64,000 nt of DNA, taken from NCBI GenBank assembly GCA_963971225.1, contig OZ020269.1, positions 95,446,540-95,510,539 of the forward strand. The letters are read 5' to 3'. Both the position numbers and the translations under genes were made by a program. Below, piece after piece: positions 1-12,900 of this stretch. Source of the DNA: Melieria omissa. Lineage: Eukaryota > Arthropoda > Insecta > Diptera > Ulidiidae. How positions within the stretch are numbered: the first letter of the stretch is position 1; the number at the start of each line of letters is the position of its first letter. The notes under the pieces were generated by a model, which searched no databases, was not told the origin of the DNA, and was given only the letters and a program-made list of their open reading frames with translations.

Positions 1-1107
1 TCTCCTCCGCATACGATTACATGACAACAGCAAACGGAATTGTGGCAGTGCGTGCAAATGTTACGGGCCAGCGAGAAAAATCGTATCAAGCGAACACCAG
101 CTCACCAACCCGTTTAACATTGGCGAATCTAATGCCTAATAGGTTTGCTTTCATTATCTCTAAGGCGATTTTTTTTTCATTTGGACATGTTTCAATGTTA
201 ACAGTGTACTTGTCAATGTAAAAATGTTTGTCAGGCAATAATTATGCGCTAAACTTAACGATCAATCAATGAGTAATTTGTATGAATTTGGTTCCTCTTT
301 GGTTCCAACCGAATCCGATTAAGGCTGCGTTTGAAAAATGAAAAAAATATACAAATTGGCCAGTTCAGGTAATAACATTGATTTTAGAACGTACAAAAAT
401 TTGAAAAAATAATTGAAAAATTTTCGCATATTTTTCAACTTAATTTGCAACTAATGAAGTGTAATAATTTCACTTTTTGTTATAAAAATTTTACATGTTT
501 ATTGTGACATAAACAAAACAACCACTGATAGTATGAACAGCGCCTAATTATCTGCCCAATGAAATATTTAACGTCGCTGCATGATTTCTGCGTGCTTTTT
601 AAGTAAAAAACAATCAATTACTATTATTTATTTTATTTATAAAAATGTATTATTAGAACAAAATTATGTTTTCTGTCTGCATGTCACATGTCAACTCAAC
701 CCTTTATGTTGTATTTATGTATGTATTGACTTGTTGTACACATCTGATAAATGTGCCTTTGAGGAACGCCGTAACATGAGCTGCTGATCCTTTCAATATT
801 CTGGTGTCATTTAACCCTTTCGGTACGTCGTTATGAAATTGCAACATAAATTTGTAGTCTCAATTTTGATAGCATGGGAACATTTTGACCAAGAGTATTT
901 TGATTTTCAAAATTAAACTCCGTCCTGAAAGGGTTAAGTTCAATACTGATATCAGCAGCTCACAATGTCAGTGGCTTTCTGTTCTTCTTGTGTTGATTTT
1001 TGTGCCTATTTTGCCACTTTTCGCTTTCTTAATTGCTGCTTTCAATGAACACCGCTGCCAAATCGTTTATAACGAACCATAACACCTAACTCTCTACCAA
1101 TTTGCAG
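1..1107 (+). other. intron of unc-104, 3' part
   Basis: No exon of unc-104 is recognisable here. The stretch ends with the acceptor TTTGCAG at 1101-1107, so it is read as the 3' part of an intron whose donor lies left of the window. It is AT-rich and carries a small TTAA-flanked inverted-repeat element at 815-933. The short ORFs inside look like chance. Confidence 0.75.
815..933. mobile_element. TTAA-flanked piggyBac-type MITE, 119 bp
   Basis: TTAA at 811-814 and again at 934-937 flank an element beginning CCCTTTCGG and ending CTGAAAGGG, so the termini are inverted (CCCTTTC/GAAAGGG). TTAA target duplication with CCC..GGG ends is the signature of piggyBac-superfamily non-autonomous elements. 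It shares its ends, but not its interior, with the 83-bp elements at 23.8 and 24.5 kb. Confidence 0.6.
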
Positions 1108-4100
1108 ACAACGTCTGGAACTGATGCGCGAAATGTATCACAATGAAGCCGAACTCAGCCCAACCTCGCCCGACTACAACGTGGAGAGTCTTACGGGCGG
1201 CGATCCTTTCTACGATCGCTTCCCGTGGTTCCGCATGGTGGGACGCTCCTTCATCTATCTGAGCAATCTGCTGTACCCGGTGCCGCTGGTGCACAAAGTG
1301 GCCATCGTTAACGAGCGTGGCGATGTACGCGGCTACTTGCGCGTTGCAGTGCAGCCTGTTCTGGTAGGTTTTGATCGACACACACATCATCTAATATTTC
1401 CATACTGAAAATATATTTCCATATGTTTTTCTTCAAGGACGAAGAATCAATTGATTTCAATAATGGCGTTAAACAATCGGCACGTCTGGTATTCAACGAG
1501 GACGACGCCAAGCCAAAGTATCGCGCCCTCAATGAGAAGGACGATGTGCAGCGCTACATTGACAATGGTGGACTGGACAGCAAACTCGAAGGTGCGTTCT
1601 TAGCATTTTTATTGCCGTATTTTCTGTCACTAATCGAAAATGTTTGGTTTTCGAATTTGAAATCACACTTGCATGCTCACGCTTGTACAAATATTATTGT
1701 TTGTAATTGAAATATTAAAACGATCAGAACTCGAAGATGCAGATTCGGGACGTGGCATCGATTCGAATTCAGCGTCCGAGTGCCAAGAGGCGAACGAGGA
1801 ACCGGGCGAGCATTTACAGGTCGGCAAAGAGTTTACGTTCCGTGTAACCGTTTTGCAAGCGACTGGCATCGGTGCTGAGTATGCCGACATCTTCTGTCAG
1901 TTCAAGTATGTGTCTGGCTTCACTAATATTGGGTTTGCTTTTACAAAATGCCATTGTCTTGTTATCGTTTAGTTTCCTGCACCGCCACGAGGAGGCATTC
2001 TCCACCGAACCCGTTAAGAATTCAGCTTCTGGCGCCCCATTAGGCTTCTATCATGTGCAAAATGTGCGTATATCTAAAGTAGTTTTCATAATTTCCAGCT
2101 AATCCTCTATTCATATCAATTTAATTAATTTCCTTGACACAGATTACTGTACCGGTTACCAAGTCTTTCATTGAATATTTGAAAACGCAGCCCATTATGT
2201 TCAAGATCTTCGGCCACTATCAGACTCATCCACTGCACAAGGATGCCAAGCAGGAATTCGTCTCACGACCACCACCCCGACGCATGCTGCCTCCAAGCAT
2301 TCCCATTAGCCAGCCGGTGCGTAGTCCCAAATTCGGTCCCCTACCCATGGCACCATCGTCCACGGTGTTGGCCAAGCACGATGTGCTGGTGTGGTTCGAG
2401 ATTTGCGAGTTGGCACCCAATGGCGAGTATGTGCCCTCGGTGAGTTTTCCCCTCTTCCTAACCATAATGCACGTTTTAACCAAACACGCTTAACGCTGTC
2501 GATTTCATTGATCCACAGGTGGTGGAGCACAGCGATGATCTTCCATGCCGCGGCCTATTTCTGATACATCAGGGCATACAGCGCCGCATACGCATCACCA
2601 TTGTACACGAGCCCACCCCTGAAGTGAAGTGGAAGGACATACGCGAGCTGGTGGTCGGCCGCATACGTAATACACCCGAATCTTCCGATGATCTGGATGA
2701 GGATGCGTGCGTGCTGTCGCTGGGATTGTTCCCGGGCGAGACACTGGAGGTGCCCGGCGACGACCGTTCGTTCTATCGCTTCGAGGCCGCCTGGGACTCG
2801 AGTCTGCACAATTCGACTCTATTGAATCGTGTGACACAAGCTGGTGAAACAATTTACATCACTTTGAGTGCATATTTGGAGGTACGCTCGACCAACCAAT
2901 GATGTATTGATTTGCGGAAAGGAAACTCCAAAATTGCATTCTATTTTAGTTGGAGAACTGCGCACGCCCCGCTATCATCACCAAAGACCTGAGTATGGTC
3001 ATCTATGGCCGCGATGCTCGCACTGGCCCACGCTCGCTGAAGCACCTGTTCTCGGGCCAGTATCGCAACCCGGAAGCCAACCGGCTGTCCGGCGTGTATG
3101 AGTTGTCGTTGCGAAGAGCCTCTGAAGCAGGTAGTCCAGGTAGAAATTCATAACGTAGTTGTTGTTGTTACAAAGTTCCGATTGCGTTAATGGCAAGTTG
3201 TGCTTAGTGTGGCGCGGCAGTTGTTCGCCACCAGCAGGCTTTAAGTTGCGCTATTCACCCGTTAACAGTGTTCATGGACATTCACTCGATATTTGTTTGC
3301 TCGTCTTTGTCTCCCGCTAAGGTGTACAACGTCGTCAGCGACGCGTGCTGGACACCAGCTCCACCTATGTGCGCGGCGAAGAGAATCTTTCAGGTTGGCG
3401 CCCGCGCGGCGATTCGCTGATCTTCGACCATCAGTGGGAGCTGGAGAAGCTGACACGTCTGGAGGAGGTGGGCCGTGTGCGTCACTTGCTGCTGCTGCGC
3501 GAACGCCTGGGCATGGACACCAATCCGAATCCGACCACCAAGACCGAGAAGGACGTTTGCAATTTGGCTGCACGCGCCGCCACCTCACCCGTACACATGG
3601 TCATTCCGCCGTCGCCACAGACGCCGGTGAAGGATCCACAGCAGATTGTGCCGGAGCGCGATTACAATCAGCGCGAGCAGGAACTAATGTCCAAGTGCTT
3701 GAAACTAATACAGGGTGCGTGCGATGCAGTGCAATTTTGAGTGATATCTATTTAGAATGCTTGGCTACTTTCAGGATGCTACAACAAGCCGACCGAACCC
3801 ACTGACACACAAACCCAATCGGATGCGTCGCCGAGCGACGAGGGCTGTGCCGACATGACCGTCAGCTGCATTTCCAGCAATTCCATCGAGTAAGTACTGT
3901 TCACACTTTCGACTCGGTTCGATTTTCTACTCTCGTGTATACCTTAAGTTGTCTTCTCCAAATTAAAAATCTAATACTAAAATTAAAATTAAAAAAAGAA
4001 AAAACAACAATCGACAAAAACCAAAAATAAAAAAACCTAAATTCTACTTTTTTATGTTTTTCTTTTCATATTCTTTATTTGGTATATATTCTATTAGTAC

Positions 4101-7100
4101 AACAACAAAAATTAGACGAAGGTAATTCTTCTTTCTTTGCTTTGCTTTGATTTTCATTTCGTTTCACGTTCAATACGTTCGTACTGCGCATTAAAGCCAC
4201 TTTCGAAACCGCCCAACACCCAACTCACCAAAATCCACAAAGTCCGCCTAAGCAAACCAACCAACTCACTTGAGCAAATCAACTCACGTTGAAAACATCC
4301 TCAGCTTATGTGTAATTTTTTTCATTTCGAAAAACCTCTCAATGTGCGCTTTCGTTCACTGTTATCAATACATCAATCTCGCAATGGGCAAACTTGCTGA
4401 CTTTCGCTAACATGTTGCTCCCTGTTGCGTTTACAGATTATGTTCGCCCGATCGCGCCGATGCTCCGAACGGCTGGGAGGCACCTGCTCCCGCCACGCAG
4501 CCGGCTCTGCCGCTCCGACTCTACGTGCCCGAGCTGGAGGAGATACGCGTCAGTGCGGTAGTTGCGCGCAAAGGCATTCTGAATGTGCTCGAGCACGGCG
4601 GCTCCGGCTGGAAGAAGCGCTGGGTGGTAAGTAGCAAAGTTGTTTTTCATTTTGTTTTGAATTTGAGCTTTAAATGAAATGGAATTGTTTGCATTGCAGA
4701 TTGTGCGTCGCCCTTATGTTTTCATTTACAAGTCCGAGAAGGATCCCGTTGAGCGGGCGGTCTTAAATTTGGGCACAGCTCAGGTGGAATGCAGCGAGGA
4801 TCAGGCGGCCATGGTTAAGATACCCAACACATTCAGGTGAGCGAAAAAAAACTAACAAATATAAATTAAATAGTGAGAACTTGTGTTGAGTTGAACTCCT
4901 ACGTGATGCTTATGCAGGGTGGACCATTTAAGATTTGGAATTTGAACTACGCTTTATTTCGAGAATGGTAGTCCAAATGTCATTCAATTTGTGTTCCTAT
5001 TTAGTTAAAAGTTTGACATTTACGAAAAGGGACGCTATACACTTAAACAAAATTGGGAAATACTGAGAACGTACTTCTAAAGTGGAGAGTCTTCAACCCA
5101 AACTGGAAGAAATTAAAAAAAAAAAAAAAAAATTTGCCTTCAACTCAGTTTGTGGATCAATTTCTAAAACGAGCTCGTGAAACTGAATCCTTAATGGACC
5201 AAACAACCCGTTCCCGTTCTCGTACAGCGCACACAGCCGAAAACATTGCTTTTGTAGCCGAAAATGTGCGTGAACATCCATCAACGTCAACTCGCCATCG
5301 CTCTCAGGAATTGAACATTTCCCGCACTTCTTTGATGAGAATTTTGCATAAAGATCTCGGTATGAAGGCTTACAAATTTCAATTGGTCCAAGAACTCAAG
5401 GCTCATGATCATCCGGCACGTAACAATTGAACTTTTGGGCACCGTTTTCGAAAATCGAATAATCAGCCGAAATTCTGAAGTCAATTGGCCGCCTCGGAGC
5501 TGCGATTTAAGTCTGTTTGACTTTTTTTGTAGGAGCTGTAAAGGACAAGTGTTACGCTTACCATCCAGAGACGATTGAAACTTTGAAACATGAAATCGAA
5601 GTTGCCATTCAGGAAATTCTACCCGGAAAAATCGAAAAAGTACTTGAAAATTGGGTTGACCGAATGGCGTACTGTAAGGCCAGTCGTGGCAGTCACATGA
5701 ACGATATCGTTTTTCATTCTTAAATAACAAAGTCCAAGCTTTGTAATAAAACGGGAATTTTCAAAAAATTATCATTAGTTTTTTTTATAACAGATTCAAA
5801 TTTTAAATCTTATATGGTCCACCCTGTATATGATAGATATATGATAGATGATCTGATATTTGATAGATTCTTAAACAAATTTAGATACTTTTGGGTAATC
5901 TGTCACCTTTAATCTTGAGCAGCGTAAAACATGATTTAATGAGTATAGCAAAGATCTGAAAGATATGCGAATTGCTTTCGTAAAGTTGGCATTTCTAGCG
6001 TTCTCATCTCTCTGACCTTATTTCGTCCATGCAATTTAATAAGTAAAGATTTGAATGATCTTAACGGTTAAGTTAAGGTGACTCACAAAGGCGAGCAATG
6101 GCCCGTTGTGTTAACACAAGAGCAGGGAAGGACCCAAAAACTATTAACATACCATTGAGACTCCTGTATGAAACGAGTGATACTTTTAATGTCAATGGTT
6201 GACAGGTTATACAGGCCATTCAGAAAAGTGTCCCAAGATGAAGGTGTCTGATACATCAAGTGCGAATCGTTCTCTTCCTCATTCATAGAGCCGTAGCTGT
6301 TTCAGTGCTCCTTTCTACGGTCCACTGATTAGTCAAAACTGCTATTGTAGAGGCGATGGTGACACGCCCAAAGCACAGTAGCTGTTTGCCCTTCATAGAG
6401 TTGAGTGTAGGCCAGGTTTCCCTGGAGATGCTACAAAAAAATCATTTTAGTAAAGTGAACGTTTCTCGCGTCCTCATTCCAATATCCTAATTTATTTCCA
6501 CTTATCAGTTTGATGAGCTCAGCAGAGATCTGAAAAATCTCTGAATCGCCTTAGTAAGGGGTTCATTTCTCGTGTTCCCATCCCTCTACCCACATTTATT
6601 TTCTCTTTTCAATTTAATGAGCTAAGCAAAGATCTGAAAGCAAATCACGTTAGTAAAGATTTCTCGCGTCCCAATTCCTCCATCTTTATTTCTTTATCAT
6701 TTTTAATGATCCGAAGCGATCTTCGACTGAGTGCTTTGAATGGTGTTGGGCCGTTCACCTCCACATCCATCTATTTATTCAGATTGACATTTAAAATACA
6801 ACTTATTTGCAATAAAATAAAATACAACTTATTTAATTTCAAATCCAACTTATTGGAAATTTCAGTGTGGTCACCAAACATCGCGGATATCTGCTGCAAA
6901 CATTGGGCGATAAGGAAGTGCACGATTGGCTCTACGCCATCAATCCATTGCTCGCTGGACAGATAAAGTAAGCTCAACAGTCACTTTGAAACATTTACGT
7001 AAAATTGCAAATATTTATTTAATATTGTTTTACATATTTGCACATTCAAGGTCAAGACTGGCGCGTCGCACACTGGAATCGGCATCGCAGACAGCATCAC

Positions 7101-7147
7101 AGATTCAGGCAACAACCGCAGCAAATACACCAAATACCAACAAATGA
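1108..7147 (+). CDS. unc-104: kinesin-3 motor protein UNC-104 (KIF1A/1B family), C-terminal half
   Basis: Kinesin-3 motor that carries synaptic-vesicle precursors and other cargo along axonal microtubules. Exons, all with GT..AG borders and compatible phases: 1108-1363, 1438-1591, 1728-1905, 1973-2063, 2143-2439, 2519-2881, 2950-3139, 3322-3714, 3775-3889, 4437-4626, 4700-4836, 6866-6967 and 7051-7147 (stop TGA). They join into 853 codons. The 5' half, with motor and FHA domains, lies left of the window. Visible signatures are [16 protein letters not shown], then the KIF1B-type stalk segment, [20 protein letters not shown], and a C-terminal PH domain built from the exons at 4437-6967 ([20 protein letters not shown], ending [11 protein letters not shown]), which binds phosphoinositides on cargo membrane. 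The tail after the PH domain is rich in Ser, Thr and Ala. Recognition rests on remembered family sequence. The PH-encoding exons are interrupted by a 2-kb intron holding a dead mariner. One further in-frame 24-nt microexon is possible at 4098-4121. Confidence 0.95.
4098..4121 (+). other. candidate 24-nt alternative microexon of unc-104
   Basis: Inside the 547-nt intron 3890-4436, the 24 bases after the acceptor TATTAG and before the donor GTAATT keep the phase (enter at phase 2, leave at phase 2) and contain no stop. Inclusion would replace the Glu of NSIELCSP with a nine-residue DTTTKIRRR, just N-terminal to the PH domain region. The polypyrimidine tract before it is AT-rich but usable. No transcript evidence is available to me. 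Confidence 0.35.
4913..5828 (+). mobile_element. internally deleted Tc1/mariner-superfamily element in an unc-104 intron
   Basis: Inverted ends beginning T(G/A)CAGGGTGGACCAT(T/A)TAAG lie at 4913 and, inverted, at 5828, flanked by the TA dinucleotides 4911-4912 and 5829-5830 expected of a TA target duplication. The interior encodes broken transposase in the + direction. A helix-turn-helix N-terminal part lies around 5140-5430. After a junction near 5420 comes the C-terminal part, with [15 protein letters not shown] around 5480-5525 and [18 protein letters not shown], ending [12 protein letters not shown] at 5723. The middle of the DDE domain, with the first catalytic Asp residues, is missing, and stops and frame changes are present. 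At 916 bp it is shorter than a full element and cannot be autonomous. It is spliced out with the intron. Confidence 0.85.
5930..6700. repeat. degenerate tandem repeat in the unc-104 PH-domain intron
   Basis: A motif of roughly 100-120 bp recurs, most clearly around 5935-6055, 6440-6555 and 6555-6690: AATTTAATGAG, GCAAAGATCTGAAA, then TTTCTCGCGT and CTTTATTTC-type stretches. Copies are strongly diverged and separated by unrelated sequence. No coding potential. Confidence 0.45.
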
Positions 7148-7376
7148 GATACAATTACGATGGAATCCGTATTAGTGTATTAGGGAAAAATGTTTCTGTG
7201 CAAAATGGGAATTATGACAACAACAAAAACAACAACAACAAATACGAGCACACAACCCTCAACATACAACAATATATCCGCTCAGATAGAAAACACACAC
7301 AGGGTAAAGGAAATCAAGTAGGAGCGAGAAGCAATGAATAGCGCCCAGAAATTGAATGAATACAAGTAGAAAGTGC

Positions 7377-7382
7377 AATAAA
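7377..7382 (+). promoter_or_regulatory. proximal poly(A) signal candidate (AATAAA)
   Basis: First canonical AATAAA on the + strand downstream of the unc-104 stop, 230 bases after it. It could terminate the short 3' UTR isoform. Confidence 0.4.
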
Positions 7383-9717
7383 TTGGTCGAAAAGCATTCA
7401 AGTAGACACAGTGGCAAGACAGAAACATTTTGAACAACAAATATTTGACCACAAAAATGGATTCCATCAAATTGAAGCAATGAAGCTGCGGCTGATATTG
7501 TTGACACAATGTTGATATGTAGATGCTTGAGCGATAGTAAAAGAATAAGAGAGTAGTAGAGCCAAGAGCCAGAAGTAGTGGTGCAGCTGTATTAGATTTT
7601 AGTGAAAATGGAATATGGAATTTTTGTAATGGATTTTTTCCTTTTTCTTTAATTTTAAATATTTACTGGTACATTCTAGCTGTATGCAAAATGCAAATGC
7701 AAGTTCAAATTACGCTTCATTGTTATTGTATTCGTATGGAAGAATTTATTTTGATGTTGCGTCGGCTTCACATTTTCGAAGCGACGCTTTTCACACACAC
7801 AAACAATACGTTGTAATTTTCGCAAAGAGTTGTAATTTCGTTTGTAAATAGTATAATTTTTTACAAGTTTATATATAAATATTTATATATACATTTAATA
7901 GACTTTTAATGTGCGTGTATGATATTTCATTTTCAACTGTATATCGTTTTCAGAATGTGCACACGACAGGCATACAAAGTAAACAACTAGTTTAATTGAA
8001 GTTCTTTTTTTAATGGTTATGCATTTTGCGTTAGAATGCAAAGTATGCTTATTTAGAAATTTTTGTGAATTTGTTAGGAAACCGAACGTTAAGATGCATA
8101 GAAGCGCACTTGACAATTTCAAAGTCATTATGAATATTTGTAACAAATGCACTGATGCGGAGTACGTAAAATAAACACTCAAACACACACACAACAAAAT
8201 AATAATCAATAATGTCAAAGACCGAAAGTATTGTAATCAAAAACGAGCAAATAATTGAGCCGAAAACAAAGCAGTTTAAAGCAGCAGTTTGATGCAATTC
8301 ATGTGTACGTGTGTAAACAAAAAGAATCAATAAGAAAACGCATCAAACGGTGACCAAACTGAAATAATTCCTTTTCTCATTTTCTAAGAGCAAAAATCTA
8401 CGAACAAACATCTAACCAAAACTACCGAACAAAGTATAATATGTATGCAATTTTCAATTATTTATTGTTTTAAAATTAATGAATATTATTACACTAGAAT
8501 AGTATTAATTGTGAACGAAAAGATAAACAAAAAAAAAAAGATGAAAATTGCGACAGTACACAAATGAAAATATATATGAAAATTTCAAAAATTAACACAA
8601 TTATATATACATACATATATGAATAGTATATAAATGCAAAGTACATATATAATATATATATATAAAAATAATATTAAAAGAAACAAACAAAAAACATATA
8701 CACAAAAGACAGCTATGGGACAAGAGGAATCGAAACGAGATGTATGAAGTTGGAAGCGTAGTTGAAAGCATCACAGAACACAATAGGCAAATAGCATAAT
8801 TTGTAAGAAAGCATTAGGGAAGTGGTAGCGTAAAATAGCAAAAAAGAAGAAGCAAAAAAGAAGAAGAATTAGTTGAAGCAAAAATGTGGCATTCAAGCAG
8901 CGAATAAACAACAAGTTGAGGAGCTTTTGACGAAAGTTGAATACAAGCAGCAAATAAACGACAAGTTGAGGAGCATTCGATGCTGTGTGCTGGAGTTCAA
9001 GTTGTTTAGTTGAGTCTTATGTATGTATGTACTAAAAAAATGTACTTATATGTGTGAACATGTATTAGAAAACCTTAAGTTGGCACAAGCATTTACGAAA
9101 GTGAGAGCGCAAAGAGCTTTCAATTCATGAAAACTCAATAGTCTGAACAGTTGTAGCGCGTTTAAAGGAAATTGTTGGGCACATTACTTTCAGCTAATGA
9201 ATTTGGTTGGCAAAAACCCTTTGGCCATGCGCCCAGTTAACAATGAATTAGAGCAAACAAATCTCAAAACTTTTAAGCTGTTTCAACTATTCATTAAAAA
9301 TCAAACGAGGCCCATTTGCAGCTTGTTTCAATATTTGACTTGAGTCAAAGTTTGAGCAGCCATTCAAATCGAAACTTTGCATTAATTAGCGCCTAAAAGT
9401 GCATAGCGTGCATTGAGAAAAATCATTTCGAATTTCCTCAGAATTTTCTTGCCAATATTGCTCAGCTCATGGTGCAAGTTTTAAGCTCCTTTCTCAACTG
9501 ATATACGTCCAGCAGAACAATACAAAGCATTAATTAATTAGCAAACGGGCTACTGGCTGCAAAGCCCACTGCAACTTGCATTCGAAACGTACCACAACCA
9601 AAGAGTTTATCAATAATAAACAATTTACAAACATGTAAATTAGTATGAAAGACATATTTACAACAACACACATAGACACAATCACAGACACACAGATACA
9701 CAGACACACTTAACAAA

Positions 9718-9795
9718 TCGTCGCCTCAGAAAACGATTGTTGTATGTGCTATTAAATTCAATGGAACATACAACATTCGTTTCCTGCGGCGACGA
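9718..9795. repeat. hairpin-forming short repeat, copy 1
   Basis: The two halves TCGTCGCCTCAGAAAACGA.. and ..TTCGTTTCCTGCGGCGACGA pair over about 30 bp, including TTGTATGT/ACATACAA, leaving a loop of about 15-18 nt. A second, more diverged copy of nearly the same length lies at 19852-19930, so this is probably a tiny foldback MITE rather than a host hairpin. Confidence 0.55.
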
Positions 9796-10756
9796 AATGT
9801 AAATGAAAACGAATGAACTCATTACTTAAGCAACTAACTTAAGTCATTGAGTTGACAATGAAACCGAGACTCCGACTCCAGTAAGGAGCGCACAGCATCA
9901 TGTATGTATGTACGTAGGTGTATGTGTGTATGTAGGTGCAGCAGCAGCAGTTAGTTTCGCTTGTTCCGCACACACAGTTGACAGCGAAGCGAATCGCAGT
10001 GATGAAGCAGAACACAATAAATAAGTAAATTAGAGCAAATAAACGTAAACAAAGTAAATATCGGTACACACAATATTTAATGCTAATTTCATCATAACTG
10101 TCAAAAAGAAATGAGAAAAAATTTTAGATTTTAAATGCAACAAACTCTCATTTTCACACTAATCGTAATCGCTAATAAGTAAAAAAAAAGAAACAAAGAA
10201 AGAAAAAAAGAATGAAAGAAAGAAATGAGATTAGGTGTGCACCTGGAACGATGGCCTGACCCATAGAGATTAGGTTTTTAAAACTTTTGTCCCCACGACT
10301 AACTCAAAGCCTTTTTGTCATTCAGTTCGTAAATGGCCTTTGCTGCTTTTAGCATAAACGTTTTTTGCTTAAAATGTGAACCAAAAATTATAAAAATTGG
10401 GCAATTTTTTGCTTTGCAGCATTCGAGATTTTGGTTAGTTGTAGAAAAGCTTAAAGCTTAATGTTTCGTTTGGTTACTAAAATAAGAATGAACAGCAACA
10501 AAAAGAGGAGTTGAAAATTCACGCTGCAATGCTTTAGTGGGTGTTGGCAATTTATATATACAAACGTACGTATATATTTAAACTTTTTAAATTTCATTTG
10601 CTGTAATGTGAGTTTGAGTTCTTGTTTTTGCATTTTTGTAAATGTTTGCGCGCTTGCAATGCAATTTCTGATAAATGTGATGCAATTTCTGATAAAGCGT
10701 TCACAAGTCAAATTGTGTGACTAAAATTTTATTAAAAATTTTAACATTTTCCTTGA

Positions 10757-11277
10757 CCCTTTCTACCCCGATTTTTCACCCTGTATCTCGATATTACTTT
10801 TTGGTACTTAAATCATGAAACATTTGCCTAAGAAATGTGCACACGACATTTGAAGTCGCCACACCCCTCTGTTCGAGTTCTAGAGCTAGTTTACTTTTAT
10901 AAAATTTTAGCTTAAAACGGGTTAAATAATTTTTTTTCAATATTTGTTAATCACAAAAAATTATTTAATATTTATACAAAAATACAAAATTATCACTTTT
11001 TGATTTTATTTAACCATTATTTAAGAAACAGGGGTTTGATCAAACGCGCCCAATGCGTAGACTTCAATTAGAACACAAACTTTCCCCGATATCGCTGCAA
11101 ACTATTGGAAATTATTTTGGGGATAACAGTAAAATTGTTGTAATTTGCTTTGAATTCACTTCTAATAATATTAATTTGTTGGTGCCTACTTAAATTAAAC
11201 CCATAAATTAATCTTAGCTTTTGCTATAAGATGACAAATAGGTGAAGTAGCTCTCAGGCAACTTTGGGGTCGAAAGG
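10757..11277. mobile_element. piggyBac-type MITE family of about 520 bp, copy 1
   Basis: Begins CCCTTTCTACCCCG and ends GGGGTCGAAAGG. It is homologous along its length to the element at 59876-60393 and to the right part of the element at 24110-24630. The interior is AT-rich and non-coding, with shared blocks such as AGCTTAAAACGGGTTAAATA and ATAAGATGACAAATAGGTGA. The TTAA flanks have decayed in this copy. Confidence 0.65.
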
Positions 11278-12900
11278 CTTAAATGTGGCTTTGAAAATCT
11301 GAAAGTTTCAAGAGAAAATCGCTTGAATTTGTGTTCTGTGTGAAGATTAAAGCCTTTAAAAGCCAAGTGGAATGACTAATATTTATTAAGTTGTTCAAAT
11401 TTTCCTTGAGTGCTTCAAATCATTTCATTTCTGTATCATTTAAACTATAAAAGTCTCAAGAGTGCAGATTATCAATTCGGTTTGAATTCTTATTTTATAT
11501 TTTTGTAAATGTTAACTCGCTTGCATAGTATTAAGGCGTTCACAAGCCAGATTTTGTGACTAAAGTCTTAAACTCTTAAGTGTTCAAATTTTCTTCGAGT
11601 TCATGAAACCCTGTATCCTTGAAACTCTTTAAGTTTCAAGCATACAATCTATCAGTATTTTAGCTTGCAAACATTTCATTTGTGTTCTCGAATTTCGTTT
11701 AAAGCTTTAAGCTTTTTTAAGATTTGGCTCTTTGCACGCTTGTTTTTAGATTGATTCCGAAAGCTTTTAAGCTCGCGCAAAAAGGCCGAGCAAAAGCTTT
11801 CACACTGAACGAGCTTAATGCAGTCGATGTGTCGAAGCTGGTACATAGTAAAGCTTGCCCGTCAGCAAGCCACTAGGAGAAAGCTTTCGTTGATCCTCCA
11901 GTTAGTGCAGGATTGAACGTTAAGCATTCGGGCGCTATTCCTCATACAGCAATGCTAAGCAGTTTGGATTTGATTTTAAAAAAAGAAAAAAAACAATTGC
12001 ATATATAAAACTTTTACTTTAAGTTTTGTACAAAGTCTTTATGTATGTGAAGAAATTAAAAAAAAAAAGTCAAGCAAAAATCGTCTGTAAATTTGCAAAA
12101 TTTTTGCTAATGAATCAAACTTGTACAATGTGTTAAAACGCTTTCAAACGATTTGCTTGCTTTGGTGCTGTTTTCGATTGTTGTAAAAATTATATTTTAA
12201 ATTTTTTCTTTTTAATATTTTTTTTTTTATTTTTGTTTTTTAATTTATATGCAGCCAAAAATATTTTTTATGCCACATGCATTGTTGATCTTAATGCTCC
12301 AGAAGACAGCGTGAGCAATGCGTTCGGTTCCCAATTCTTTTAAATGTTTCAACTCCTTCAACTTCCACCTTTGTATTATATATAAAAAAATGTAACTTGA
12401 CAAAATTTAAGATGCAGCTTAAATATTCACCACTATTATGCGCCACAATATAAGGAACGAGCAACCCATTTCCCATATACGCAACGTATAAGATGTCTTA
12501 AAATTATGCATAGAAAAAAAACAAACAAAACATAAAAGAAAATTATTGAACTGAAAACAGAAATGCAATGTTGAGCAGTGAAAAAGTCAGTCAGAAAGCG
12601 TAAAAGTCATTATTATGCAATTGAATTACCAATAATAACAACAACAACAAAAAAAAATACAAAATTACAAAAAGTATAGCACAGGTGAGAGAAGAGTAGA
12701 AGTAGGGCAGAAGAAGCTGAAAATGGCAAAAACAGAAACCAGAACAAATGAAATTCTCAATAAATAATAAATGGAAAACATCAAAAGTCAAAACGTATAA
12801 ATGATGTAAGACAAGAAATTTATTCAAGCTAAATGTGTATTATCTAAAGATATTATACGTGGGCGTATCACTATTATTACTTATTATTATGATGATTATG

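Noticed and set aside
1..221. ORF 21-221 as an upstream unc-104 exon
   Set aside because: No kinesin-3 similarity and no acceptor/donor pair with the phase needed for the exon at 1108.
2226..3588. Minus-strand ORFs (74-108 aa) across 2.2-3.6 kb
   Set aside because: Shadows of unc-104 exons, which keep frame, splice sites and family motifs on the + strand.
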